DNA of 64,000 nucleotides from Enoplolaimus lenunculus (lineage: Eukaryota; Nematoda; Enoplea; Enoplida; Thoracostomopsidae): contig JASANG010003904.1 of the NCBI GenBank assembly GCA_030248215.1, positions 124,001 through 188,000 of the forward strand, read 5' to 3'. Positions within the stretch are counted from its first letter, which is position 1; every line of letters begins with the position of its first letter. This document shows positions 36,501 to 46,800 of the stretch, one piece after another. A program made the translations under genes and the position numbers. A model generated the notes under the pieces. That model searched no databases and was not told the origin of the DNA. It saw nothing but the letters and a program-made list of their open reading frames with translations.

Positions 36501-38133
36501 GAGATTTTAATATTGGGGCAAATATCATAGATTTGTTTCGCTGTTGTAGAAACTTTTTTGGGCAAAGGTTATCATAGAGATCCGTAGCGGGGGTTGGGGG
36601 TGGGCGCTCCCTCCTCGCTTGCCATAGTTGACTCCCTGGATCAAGCCGAAATCTTAACCTTAAATGTCAGGTCAACGGAGCGGTTCTGGATGCGACAAAT
36701 AACCAAACTTTCAACCAGTCCTTACTTGGAACTTCAACGAACGTCTCTGAACTACCGGTTTCACTAGTGATCTCTGAACTTTCTTCCAGTGTTCGATCGT
36801 CTTCGTCGCTTGGAAACTGTTCTTCGTATTCCAACAATTCTGAAATATCAGATGTTGCGAGTGATGTTCGATCATAATTTACGTAGTACGGCATCATGAC
36901 ACCGTTTTGATCCATTGCTTCTGGTACCAAACCATGGTTTATTTGTGGATATCCGCGGTCTACAAGCGAGCCGTAGGCGTCGTATTCGAATGTTGGAGCG
37001 GAGCCATTTGTCAAAGTGCTTCCATCGTTTGATATCCGACCTTTACACATCAATTGCGGGCCTATGGGACCATTTTCAGCTAGTGATCGAGCGTTAAGGT
37101 GGGCTAGTTGAAGTTCAGTTGGACGGAGTCTTAATTCTTCACTGACATCTCCGCTGTCAGACTCAATTTCGTATCCGGTATTGATAATTCCTTGGTTTTT
37201 TTGTATAGTTCCGTATCCGGGTTGTGGCGTACGAAGGTCTTGACTAATCAAACCAGATTCACGTGGGACGAGAAGAAATTCTTTGCCTCGGGTCAAACCA
37301 GGGTCATAGGATTGAGCGTTTGTGGGTCGCATTCTTTCGCCGACTGCTCTGGATGTCACGCCGGGTCGAAACATATGGCGTGATCCGTCTGTGAATGATG
37401 GCAGACTATCTGAAATCAAAACAAATTATTGGTCAAATGATATATTAAATGAATTATGAAATACAATCTGTTTGTTTGGTTCACTGCTGATGTCAGCACT
37501 CCCTAGCCTTGACAAATGTTGCTTCGTCCTTTGTTTGTCTCAATTATAGCGCCGCTGATTTTAGATATTTCAGAAAGAAAATTGTTTGACATGCTGTCAA
37601 ACTTACATCAACTGCGCATGCATACTAAATACGAAAGCTCCAAAACTTTGTGCAGTACTTTAAGTACCTGTTTCTCTGTTTTGCGATTCGCCATTCTGCA
37701 TCTGAATCCACGCAACAGTATCTGGATTAAAACTGGAACGCCCAATGCCATTTTCTGGTAGATTTTCACTGGCAACACCACGACTTTGTTCCGATATGTT
37801 ACCTTCGTTCGTTACTGGTACTCGATGAGTTTTCCAACGTCGCAGTGTATTCGGTGTTAAATTATGTAAACGGTTCGCCAAACTTGACGCACCATCTCGT
37901 GGCTGTTGAAGTTGCTGGTTAGCCACAAGTTCCAGATCATTTCTTACTCTTATAGTGCTATGAGATTTTGGCGCCAAAGGGTAGCTAGTAGTCGCCGGAT
38001 TAATTGTTGATGGTTGCAATTCAAACGTGCCGTTGGCTATTTGCGATCGGCGCTTGTCCTTTTGAAAGGATTCTTGGTGAAGAGTACGTGCAGCTGACCC
38101 TGGCGCCTTTGCGGAAGCCCCGGCGGCAGGCAT
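24568..38133 (-). CDS. anoctamin (TMEM16) calcium-activated channel/scramblase family protein
   Basis: It is a multi-pass plasma or intracellular membrane protein. Exons: 38133-37668, 37409-36726, 36401-36150, 34847-34095, 33181-32880, 30418-30244, 28728-28526, 27408-27243, 26105-24568. They sum to 1513 codons in continuous phase. Residues 1-382 are polar and low in structure, an unusually long N-terminus. The dimerisation domain follows (FEDGRTPVDFVLVY, RQYFGEQVAIYFAWLGFYTS), then the cysteine-rich loop (MCPLC...CPYRK), FWKRKQ, and the pore helices. Calcium-site residues are kept: NNALE in helix 6 (near 1006-1010), D1084/E1087 in GDYLEM, and E1116/D1120 in LNNILEIRLDA. A basic tail of about 130 residues ends the protein. 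It cannot be assigned to the channel or scramblase subgroup. The donor at 32880 (GTTTCA) is the weakest junction. The ATG at 38133 is preceded by an in-frame stop. Confidence 0.93.
26345..26736. mobile_element. hAT-like MITE with TGGCGGATCCA ends
   Basis: The ends are CAATGGCGGATCCATGG and CCTGGAACCGCCACTG. The 8-bp duplication GGCATAAA is perfect. The complement of the copy at 62188-62358 matches both flanks of its interior, which shows that a second element (about 26411-26668) was inserted here. It lies in an anoctamin intron. Confidence 0.85.
26411..26668. mobile_element. mariner-like MITE (CTGTAGTGACCCGAATAAG family) nested copy
   Basis: The right end is CACTACAG followed by TA; the left end is worn (TAGTGTCA). 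The interior has the family's repeated CGGACTCTTATTAGGG phrase. It is nested in the GGATCC-ended element. Confidence 0.6.
27636..27847. mobile_element. full-length hairpin MITE (CACTGCAAAAAATGG ends)
   Basis: The two halves are inverted copies of each other over about 100 bases per arm, from CACTGCAAAAAATGGTGAGT to its complement. The core is rich in GAGTCGAAT. A flanking TA on both sides is compatible with a 2-bp target duplication. It lies in an anoctamin intron. Confidence 0.75.
28092..28344 (+). mobile_element. TTAA-flanked piggyBac-like MITE with tRNA-like promoter, copy P4
   Basis: TTAA flanks both sides, and the ends are TCCCCTCTCACAT and, in complement, CTTTTTCTCACAC. On the plus strand a box A (TCGCTGAGTGG) and box B (GACTCGAATCC) are spaced as in tRNA genes. 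It is the most diverged of the four copies and lies in an anoctamin intron. Confidence 0.75.
28915..30176. repeat. tandem array, about 12 units of 107-109 bp
   Basis: Each unit contains TTTAATATTTGAACTCGT, AACTATGTTTTT, GTGAGCTTCAGACAAACTTT and CCTAAAATGGTCACCAAGGC. Inner units are nearly identical and the outermost are more diverged, as expected for arrays that expand by unequal exchange. It fills most of the 1.5-kb anoctamin intron between the exons at 30244 and 28728. Because the unit is close to 108 bp, short open frames appear on the plus strand; they are not genes. Confidence 0.95.
31461..31570. repeat. 48-bp tandem duplication with CCGGATATCC words
   Basis: Two units containing TCCGGATATCCAGC and CAGATATGTACGAATTC follow each other, plus a partial third. 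It lies in an anoctamin intron. Confidence 0.9.
32335..32592 (-). mobile_element. TTAA-flanked piggyBac-like MITE with tRNA-like promoter, copy P2
   Basis: TTAA is present on both sides. The ends are CCCTTTCTCACATGAATATT and, in complement, CCCCTTCTCACATTGAATTG. The tRNA-like box B (AGTTCGAATCC) is intact and the box A region is slightly shortened. It is close in sequence to P1. It lies in an anoctamin intron. Confidence 0.88.
33274..33615. mobile_element. hAT-like family A element
   Basis: It starts CAGGGTACAACCGGAGG and ends AGTTGCACCATG. The flanking 8-mers are CTTTGTAA and CTTTCTAA (7/8). Its interior TTAA site (near 33545) is unoccupied. It lies 93 bases upstream of an anoctamin exon, inside the intron. 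Confidence 0.82.
35762..36048. mobile_element. mariner-like MITE, CTGTAGTGACCCGAATAAG family
   Basis: The inverted ends are CTGTATTGACCCGAATAAG and TTATTCGCGTCACTACAG. TA follows on the right; the left flank is TT. It lies in an anoctamin intron. Confidence 0.75.
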
Positions 38134-38491
38134 AAGGATGATATGTTAAATTGGAAGAAGTATAATTACGGGAATTCCTGTCGTTTGTTCATTTAAAATC
38201 TTAAAATTCAGCGTCAGAAGGTTCATGCTGAAACTTTAACTAATTTTCGTCATAAAGAATTAGAAATAGGTGTAATTGATATCACCACCAATGCGCCTAT
38301 ATAATTCAAATAAAATGTCACCACTTAGAACCAGTACCACATATAGGGTGTCTGCAAATATCCGTGATTTAGCAGATTGCGTCCCTTGTAAGTCATACCT
38401 AATCATTCTATGCAGAACCGGAGCAGCCACCCCCATACCCCCATTTGGAGGGGTCCCCACCCCTAAAGGGGCCCCACCCTAACCGGTTGAA

Positions 38492-38690
38492 ACAAAAACC
38501 GCTTAAGTTTTAAAATGCGTCTGGCTTCTTACTCGCTTCCATCGCGAGTTTGGGGGCTCCCCCCAAGGCCCCCACCCCTAAAGGGGCCCAAAACCGCTTA
38601 AGTTTTAAAATGCGTCTGGCTTCTCGCTCGCTTCAATCGTGAGTTTGGGGACCCCCACCCTTGAATTTGGTGGGAACCCTCACCCCTACC
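38492..38690. repeat. tandem duplication of about 97 bp, with C-rich tracts
   Basis: Two units share CCGCTTAAGTTTTAAAATGC and GTCTGGCTTCT, separated by runs of CCCCACCCCTAAAGGGGCCC. It lies just upstream of the anoctamin start codon (38133), in the presumed promoter/5' region. Confidence 0.85.
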
Positions 38691-38928
38691 TGCTCCGGCA
38701 CTGTTCTATCGCCACGCCATAAATAATGGAGAAAAGTTTAGAACTGTTTTCATTACCAAATCCCGAATACGGAGCACAAATTGAAGCCTGTGCGTATTAA
38801 CGTGAAGCGTATGTAAAGAAAGTCTTAATGTAAATTGTACCTAAAGCGTAAATTGTGTTTAAACTCAAGTAGTGTATTGGTTCTGTTGGGAGCCGTCCAA
38901 GTATTCGGACCCCGTACGGAACTGCATC

Positions 38929-39060
38929 TGTAGTGATCCGAATAAGAAGAGGGTTAGCATTATATTTATTTTGCCTCTTCAGTGGGCCCTCCCTTGCTAT
39001 TCGGTTACTGATTGTATATTTTTCTACCCATCGCGGTTAATTGGGCCCCCTATCACTCGC
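38929..39060. mobile_element. mariner-like MITE fragment
   Basis: The left end CTGTAGTGATCCGAATAAG and the interior GCTATTCGGTTACTG match the family, but no right end is present. Confidence 0.5.
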
Positions 39061-40826
39061 TTATGTCATTCTCTATCATTTAACACGCGACTTTGGAATG
39101 TACTTTTGTAGCTATAAAGCAAACTGTTAAGAATATATTTATTTTGTGCGTTGAGTAATCAAACTCAGGCCAAGTATAGCCAGCTCACTTTGATAGAGGG
39201 AGGTAAAAAATTTTCAGGAGGTGTATGTATACCAGTATTTCCGATGACTTGCAAGTGAAGTTAAAACTTTTCTGGTTGAAGTCAAAATTCTTCTAAAGGA
39301 GCTGAGCCCGCCCGGCCCAACCCCATCTGGCTAGGTACCAAGAGTAATTGCAATTAAGAACTTAAGTAAAAAATTGCCCATTCTGCCGCGCGTCCGGGTT
39401 CGCGCATGCCGAGTTCGGGTGCCCCGGGCCCGAAAAAACTGAGCTGGTTCCAATTATGATACGGGCCCATGCGTACCTGAGGGCCGTTTTACAATAGTAA
39501 AAGCATAAATTAACTAAGCCTAGGCTTAAGCCTAAGCTAAGGTAAAGCTTAGGAATAAATACGACTGTAACAGTAATATTGGCCCTTTTCTTAAACTGAT
39601 AACATGTGCAAAAAACCGCTCTAGTTTTAGGGATGTAAAGTCTTACTGATTCAGACTCGATGTATCGAGCCCACACTCTTATTGCCACCCCCCTATCGAG
39701 CACAACAGTAAGAAGAGTAGCACTTGTCAGCCACGGCTCCGCTGAAAACCTAAATGTTTTCTATAAGCTTCCTTGTCCTGCCCTCGATGTGACCCTAAGC
39801 GTAAACTTTGGTGCATACTTCCACCTGCGGACCTGCAACTTACGTCAATGTTGTGTAGAGCAGCTATGTAGAAATACCTATACCGTTCAACAATTTTGCA
39901 AAGAAGATTCGTTTAATACGTAAGCTGTTGATGTTATTCACCGCCTATCAAGCATTTTTACATGGCAAATCATATACTAAACACGAAAACACATACTCGT
40001 AACATCAACAAAAACACGCGATATTGCAAGTTTTGCACTGTGTTAAAAAACAGAACTTCACGAAAAATGCACTATTTTGCAAATGTTACCAATGAAAAAT
40101 GTTAATGCGCATGTGCAGTTAAAATTTCAGTGCATAAAACACTGGCGAATCCAAAGGCGGCACCCAGGCCTTGGCTCGCTAAACAGGAATCAATATCAAA
40201 ATTTCGTATTAAATTTTAAATAATTAAATTGCGTTTGCAGGCTTCTCGCTCGCTTCGCTCATGACACTTTTTCGTCATTGTAATACAGTGTGGCCTCCCT
40301 CGATCAGAAATTTCTGGCTCCGTCACTGGTGTAAGACATGGACATGCTGCATTTGACGCATGAATTTTTGGTAAATTTGAGAAAAATTTGTGATAAAGTG
40401 TAACGGTGCCACCACCAGGGGGGTGCACTTGAGGACAGTGTCCCCACCAATTTGAGGAAAATTTGAGATAAAGTGCAAGGGTGGCTCCACGAGGAGAGTG
40501 CACTTGGGGAGAGTGTCCCCGCAAATTCAGCTGGTGCCCCTCAAATAGACGCGGTCTAAAAGTAAATAATCTTGAATTGCAATTGTATAGTGGCCCCCAA
40601 AATTATTCGGTGTCTTCCAGTAATTTTCTGCGGACGCCCCTGTTAAAGTGACAAACAGCTGTAGGTAATTCAGGGTCTTAGCAAAGCGGTGAATCGACGG
40701 TAAGCTGCTATTCACATTTTTGAAACCAAAACTTTGTATTGTACGATTTAATGCAAAAGTTGCGTTTGTTATCTTGTCCACTTCACTGCAAGGTTGCTCA
40801 ACTGATATGTCTTGCATTCACCCGCT
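39061..40826. other. intergenic, degenerate transposon remnants
   Basis: No gene was recognised. 39400-39570 contains a worn TTAGGC-type element (AAGCCTAGGCTTAAGCC). 40140-40330 has inverted ends ACTGGCGAATCCA and TCTGGCTCCGTCACTGG, perhaps a relative of the GGATCC-ended family. At 40380-40520 a phrase containing TTTGAG(A/G)AAAATTTG is repeated. Confidence 0.4.
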
Positions 40827-41082
40827 GGCCCATGTATAGAACAGGGCCGGAACAGTAGTATAAGCATATTCCTAAGCCTAAGCCTAAGCATAAGCCTAAG
40901 CGTATGGATGAGCCTATTCCTAAGCCTAAGCCTAAGCTTAAGCCTAAGCGTATGGATGAGTCTATTCATAAGCCTAAGCCTAAGGTAAAGCCTAAACCTA
41001 AGCAAAAAATTAGTCTAAAGCTTAAACTGACTGTATTATAGCCCCTCCGGAAAACGATCCGGCCCTTTTCTATACATGGGCC
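40827..41082. mobile_element. hAT-like MITE, TTAGGC family, copy T4
   Basis: The ends GGCCCATGTATAGAACAGG and CCTTTTCTATACATGGGCC are inverted. The 8-bp duplication CACCCGCT is perfect. The interior has long runs of CCTAAG hexamers, the best-preserved hexamer array in the window. Confidence 0.9.
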
Positions 41083-41138
41083 CACCCGCTGGTAGTTCAT
41101 CCGTTATAGGACTGCCGCTGCACCCCTGCGTCTGGTTA

Positions 41139-41453
41139 CTGAAGTGACCCGAATAAGAGGCTGGAAGATGTAATAATAGTCCGGGATGTCCATTTTATTA
41201 TTCTAATTCAATAGGAGTCTTTTCACCAATTACGGTCTGTAAATGAATAGGGTACCATTCTGCTAGCTTAAAGCTATGAAGTTTAGCCGTACAAAATTGC
41301 GGGTATACAAGTTAAAGGTGTGCAGTACAAATAACAGAAGCTGGGAATTGAAAATAAATAACAGTCTTGATCTGAATAACGACCGGCGTAGGTACCCTCG
41401 TGAGAGCGGCGAAATAAACGTTAGTCTCCCGCTTATTAATGAATTCACTATAG
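41139..41453. mobile_element. mariner-like MITE, CTGTAGTGACCCGAATAAG family
   Basis: The ends are CTGAAGTGACCCGAATAAG and CACTATAG, with TA on both sides. Intergenic. Confidence 0.78.
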
Positions 41454-42031
41454 TAGACGCGTCGACATTTATTTGTATTTGTCTCAGCGAACATGACTGC
41501 AAATATGTTTCCGATATAAAACGAACAATTGTGTCAAGGGCCAAATTATGAATAAGAGCCGTGATACAACCGCCGTGCTTTTTGGTGTAACTGTTTTGTA
41601 TCCAATGTAAATTATGACGCACGTACTAGTTCCACTTTCTCCGGGGGCCCCTCTCGGTATGCCCTTACCCCTACACCCCTAAGTGCGAGGCCGTTCCCCA
41701 TGTACTTGATAGCTGGTTTATATTGTTGAAAATACGGCAGTTATTAAGTGATGCATGTTTGCAATAATCAGGTTTACGGATATCAAACGTGGGCTGGGTT
41801 TCTAAAATCAAGTAGTCGCTTTAGTCGCCGGCTTAAGTAAATACTTAACTTTTCGTGAACAAAAAAATATAACCACCAAATCGGAGCCGTGTCCATAAGC
41901 CGTAGTTTTGGTTTATATTGAGGCACCATGAGTCTACAATTTCAATTTGACCAAGGTTATACTTCGCTTGAACTATTAATCTATAATATATCAAATTTAG
42001 TCAGTGACTTTAAGTGTTTACTATTAGCTTA

Positions 42032-42981
42032 TGCGGGGTTCACGTTACTACTTGTGCATTTGGTACCTATTTTTTCACCTTACCCATACTTGGTGACAAG
42101 TATTTTCACGATACCCATATGGGTAAGTATTAGTACTACATAGCTAGTGGTACTTTCGGTCGAGCTACCCATATGGATTGCTCTAAAATTTTGATTACAC
42201 CCCGTATGGATTGCGGTTTTGTCCGCAAGATACCCATATGGGTTTCATTTTAACAGTGGCTACAGATATTTTTTAAAATATTTGTTTTGTCGTGTTATTT
42301 TGCTTGTTTGGATAGCTAGTATTTGTGCTTTTAAACTTTGTGTAGGGTGGGTACAAATTTCTGGTAGATGTTTTATTTCCATAAATAAGTATCGGATTAA
42401 TCACTCGAGTAGGTCCCAATGGTTCCTGGTGTTGTTTTAAGTTAGGACTGCTTATCAATAACGAGTTGTATATAATTTGTTGAAAATCGGGGCACACAAG
42501 CATGTGAGACTTGCTTGTCCGTTAGGAGCGCATGCAATGTAGTGCAGCGCGGAAATATCCCATAATTTGTTTATACGGAATGTTTAAAGTATAGGCAGCC
42601 TTTACCTGCACAATATGCCTGCGAAATCCCCTAAAACAGGCGTATTTTACCAGGACCTTAACATAATACAAAAGCAGTATTAATCCTTAAAATTTGCTCG
42701 TAACAGCAAGAAGAACACTAGATTTGTCTTTTACGTTTTTATCGTTTAATATTTTTACAAAAAATAACTAATAATTTGCTATCCATATGTGTTGGTGCAA
42801 AAGACCTAAGAAACCCATATGGGTAGCAAAACAGCGGTTAGCAATCCATAGCTACAGCTGATACTTACCCATATGGATAAGTAGAAGCTAGCTAGCTATA
42901 CGCATGGATTGTATTTATCACCTGCTATGGGTTGGTGACAAAACAGGTACCAAACGCACAAACGGTTACGTGAATCCCGCA
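42032..42981. mobile_element. long-TIR MITE with CCCATATGGG sub-repeats (Harbinger-like?)
   Basis: The ends TGCGGGGTTCACGTTAC and GGTTACGTGAATCCCGCA start inverted arms of more than 200 bases. TTA directly flanks both ends, which fits the 3-bp TWA target of PIF/Harbinger elements. The palindrome CCCATATGGG or close variants occurs at least six times inside. There is no transposase ORF. Confidence 0.8.
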
Positions 42982-43878
42982 TTAAGCACTGATGCGGTAG
43001 CTATTTTTTAGGCGTTGAATTAATAAAACACATCACTCAGACATAAAACGGCAGTCTATCGATCAGCAGTAAAGTCAACAGTTTCAATCAAAAGTTGAAC
43101 AAAACACTGTTTTATTTAAACATCTATTTTTCACATACACTACAATAAAATGTCTTTAACACAAATGCAGCATCGCAACCAATTAGAAAATATGTTCATT
43201 TCAGTAGACTTGAAACCACCAAGGGTCATCGACCTTGGAAACGCTCCACTGACGCATTTCATCACCTTAACTTTGCTGAGTAGCAAAAAGCCACAACGTT
43301 TTGTTGCGCAAATGTTTCTGTAATTTCATTGACGAACAATTTGCAACTCCAAAAAACTTTCATTATTTAGTTTCAAAAATTCCAGTGAGTTATTTTATCT
43401 CAAAATATGTTTAATCCGCTCAGAAGACTGCGGTCTGAATTAGGTCTTTCACGACTCAGACTTCTCAGTTGATTTTGAACTTCATTTGAGTTAATTATTC
43501 TACTCACCCGGAATTAAATTAACTCGGAGGCACAGCATGTTGAAAGATTATAAACTCAGGAATACCCAGAAATGACTAATTCGCTCTATGAGTTGATTAA
43601 TAATCGGAATTTGCAGTGTATATACGCTATGCTACAATAGAGCAAAGACGGTGATATGAAGACCCTAAAGAGGAGGGGGCGGAACGTTCATTTTTTTCTT
43701 AAATCTTCAAAAAACCAAAAAGCTTTGTGAGCTCGATTATTGTTGGGCCATGTAAAATCGCTTCGATTGACATATTATTTAGTTTTTTTGGTGTTCTCGC
43801 AACCAAAGAATCCCTAATCTGAGTCAGAGTTTTGCATATGCATGGACTAATATATCAAAAATAATACTTTTTAATATA

Positions 43879-46800
43879 TTAAGGGTACATTCCAATATAT
43901 GTTGCAATCGAAATGCTTATACCGATAGCCATAGCTGTGAACAGTGCCAATATCACACTTCGTACGATCGCCCACTAAAATAAAATGTGAAAATTTCAAC
44001 ACAGCGTTTAATTGACGGATAAATTTTCAAACATCCTTCCATAGTGTTTGTTTTTTGTTTCTATGGCTTGAAAATAGTAAAGCCTATCCACAGACCATTA
44101 GGGATCTATCACAAGACCATCAGGTACGGCACTCGGTGTAATATAACATGTTGCCTTAAGTTTTGGTGGTGCGTTGAAAATTAGCTAACAGCACCATACA
44201 ACTTTTAGAATAGATATTAATTTTAGAGCAAATCTATATATTAAAGCTGGAACGCCCCACATACGTATTTTGGGCAGCGTTCCAGCAAAGTCGCAATTGC
44301 AAAATTAATAGAAGTTTGCAAAGACATAAAAACTGTTTTGATTTTCTTAGTAAACATTACAAGTTAGATATTTTGTGTTTTGTTCTATTAGACAAATGTA
44401 GTTTGTTGTATTGATAGAATATTTATATGTTGTCTTTAGCTATGTTCAAGTTGCGAAGTGTATTTTCCACTACAGAGTGGAATCCGGGTTTAGTCTTAAA
44501 TCAATTACCCCCGTATACATTAAAGTGATGATTAGGTTATTTGAGTTGCCGCTTAAGGGTCAAAGCTTAGGCAAATCCTGCTTAAAAACAAATACTTTTG
44601 AACATAGGCCAAAACCCAATATAGTAGGAGAGTTTCACATGTGTGCAACTACGGATTACTAGTTCCTTTTATAGCTAATAGTTTGGAAAATTTTGACGAA
44701 ACTGATACATATATATTATTTAAATATATGTATATACATGTATGTATAATATGTGCAAGGTTTAAACGACAACCAAACATACGGATGATTATAAAAAATG
44801 TCGAAACCGAAGCCTGGGGAGCTACAACCCTAAAAGTATTACCACTGTATTTCTCGTTCCAACATTTATAAAGATTGACGTTTTTTCATTTAATTCCTTA
44901 TATGGTTCATTATTCTTTGTTCCGCCGTACACAACGACTTACCGATGATCTGTAAGCTAAATCTGGTGGTTGAGGTACGTTTGGGTTGTACGTAAGTACC
45001 GGGCGACCATACTGATCATACTGGTAGGCTTGCATCGGAATCGTTGTTTGCTGCGGACCTAAAATTTAAAGTTGCTCAAATGAAACGTCGTGGAATGCTC
45101 CGAACATCTCGGGGTTTATTACTGAACACCTTTATCATCTGCGAAGTGGTCTGGTTTAACTGGTCGAAATTCGGTTTATGTACGCCACAAATGTATAACG
45201 AAATATAAACTCCTTTCAACGCGCATATTAACATGCATAAGAATCACGGGTTGTAAAGCGAATAGTAAAAATAACAAAAACGGTGCAGGGAAAATGCATA
45301 CGTGATTTGTAACTAATTTTGAATTTAATGATAACCGTATATATTTCCGGCATTTCTATAACGGAAAAGAAAACGAAAACAGATGCCGATTTTGACCCGA
45401 AACGAATATCACAAGTTATAATTACCCCCGAGTAATAACAACTGATATCCTGTTACACCCTGATAAACATGAAGGGATTCGTGTTCGTGTAAAATATATT
45501 AAATTTACATGGGTGGCACACGTATTACTGCATTAATCTTATTCCATTATAAATAAAACAATACGGCAGCTACCGTTCCTCGAACTATTTTTATTAATAT
45601 TAATACAAAAATTACCTTTATTCTTTTTTCCGAAACGTTCAGTAACACATAAATGTATTTCAAGCGCAATAGCGGTTGCGCCAAATGAGACAAATAAGAG
45701 TATCAAACAACAAAACACTGTTTCTCGATTATCTTTGAAGAATGAAAAGTAATGACCCAAGAAAATAGCGGCCCCTGAAATCAGATAAACATTGATCTGT
45801 CACCGTCTGTCACCGTCTGTCACCGTCTGTCACCGTCTGTCAGCGTCTGTCACCGTCTGTCACCGTTTGTCAGCGTCTGTCACCGTCTGTCACCGTTTGT
45901 CACCGTCTGTCACCGTCTGTCACCGTTTGTCACCGTGCGGCACCGCATCATAACGTTCTCGTATCGCCGCAGGACATAGCATAGCAATTTGTAAACAAAC
46001 ATTTTTTGACGTGCTGGGACGTCAGGCGTCGGACAACGCTGAACGAATGATATAGTGCATAATCCTCATTGTCGACGTGGTTGTGAGTTGGCAACACTAA
46101 ATATGTTTCTCCAAACTTTTCTACTCATTAAATCTGCGCAATAAAAATAAATTAGGCATTGAATTTCAAAATTACCAAATAAATACTTTAAATCTACGAG
46201 TAAAACTTACATGCCAGTGCTAATGCTGCAACGCCAGCAATGCGATGTATCCAGTTGAATATTGGACGATATTTATTCGTTGGACTTGGACGGGCAAATG
46301 CTCCGATTGGCTAAAGAATTGTAAAATTTGCATTGTATTGTATTCTGCCCTGTTCACACGTGCAAGTTTTTGCAGCAAAAACTTGCATGTGCAATTTTCA
46401 AGCGCAAGTTTGGTCATAAAGCAGCTTTGCATGTGCAACTTGCAAGCGCAAGTTTGGTCATAAAGCAACTTTGATGTTCTTGCAGCTGCAAACTAGTCAC
46501 TGAAATTTATGCTATTTTGTTTAATTTGCGCCTGCGAACAAAGCTACAAGTCACTTGAATTTGTTGCACCTGCAGTTTGATTGGTGGTTAATCAGCATGT
46601 TCCTTTGAAAATACTTGCAATTGCAAGTATTTCGTGCAAGTTGCCTTTGCGAGTTCTCGCTGCCAAAACTTGCACATGTGAATGGGGCTTTAATAAATGT
46701 AATGCTCAAGGGCGCAAACAGGATTTCATTTCGACGGAATATAACTTTTTGTAATAAAATGTTTTGACATCTAGGATCCAGTAAGCCCATTCTTAAGCTT

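Noticed and set aside
40860-41010. CCTAAG run as an interstitial telomere
   Set aside because: It lies inside a MITE with perfect inverted ends and an 8-bp duplication, so it is transposon interior.
41928-42143. 71-residue plus-strand ORF with hydrophobic segments
   Set aside because: It overlaps the left arm of the CCCATATGGG element; no family match.
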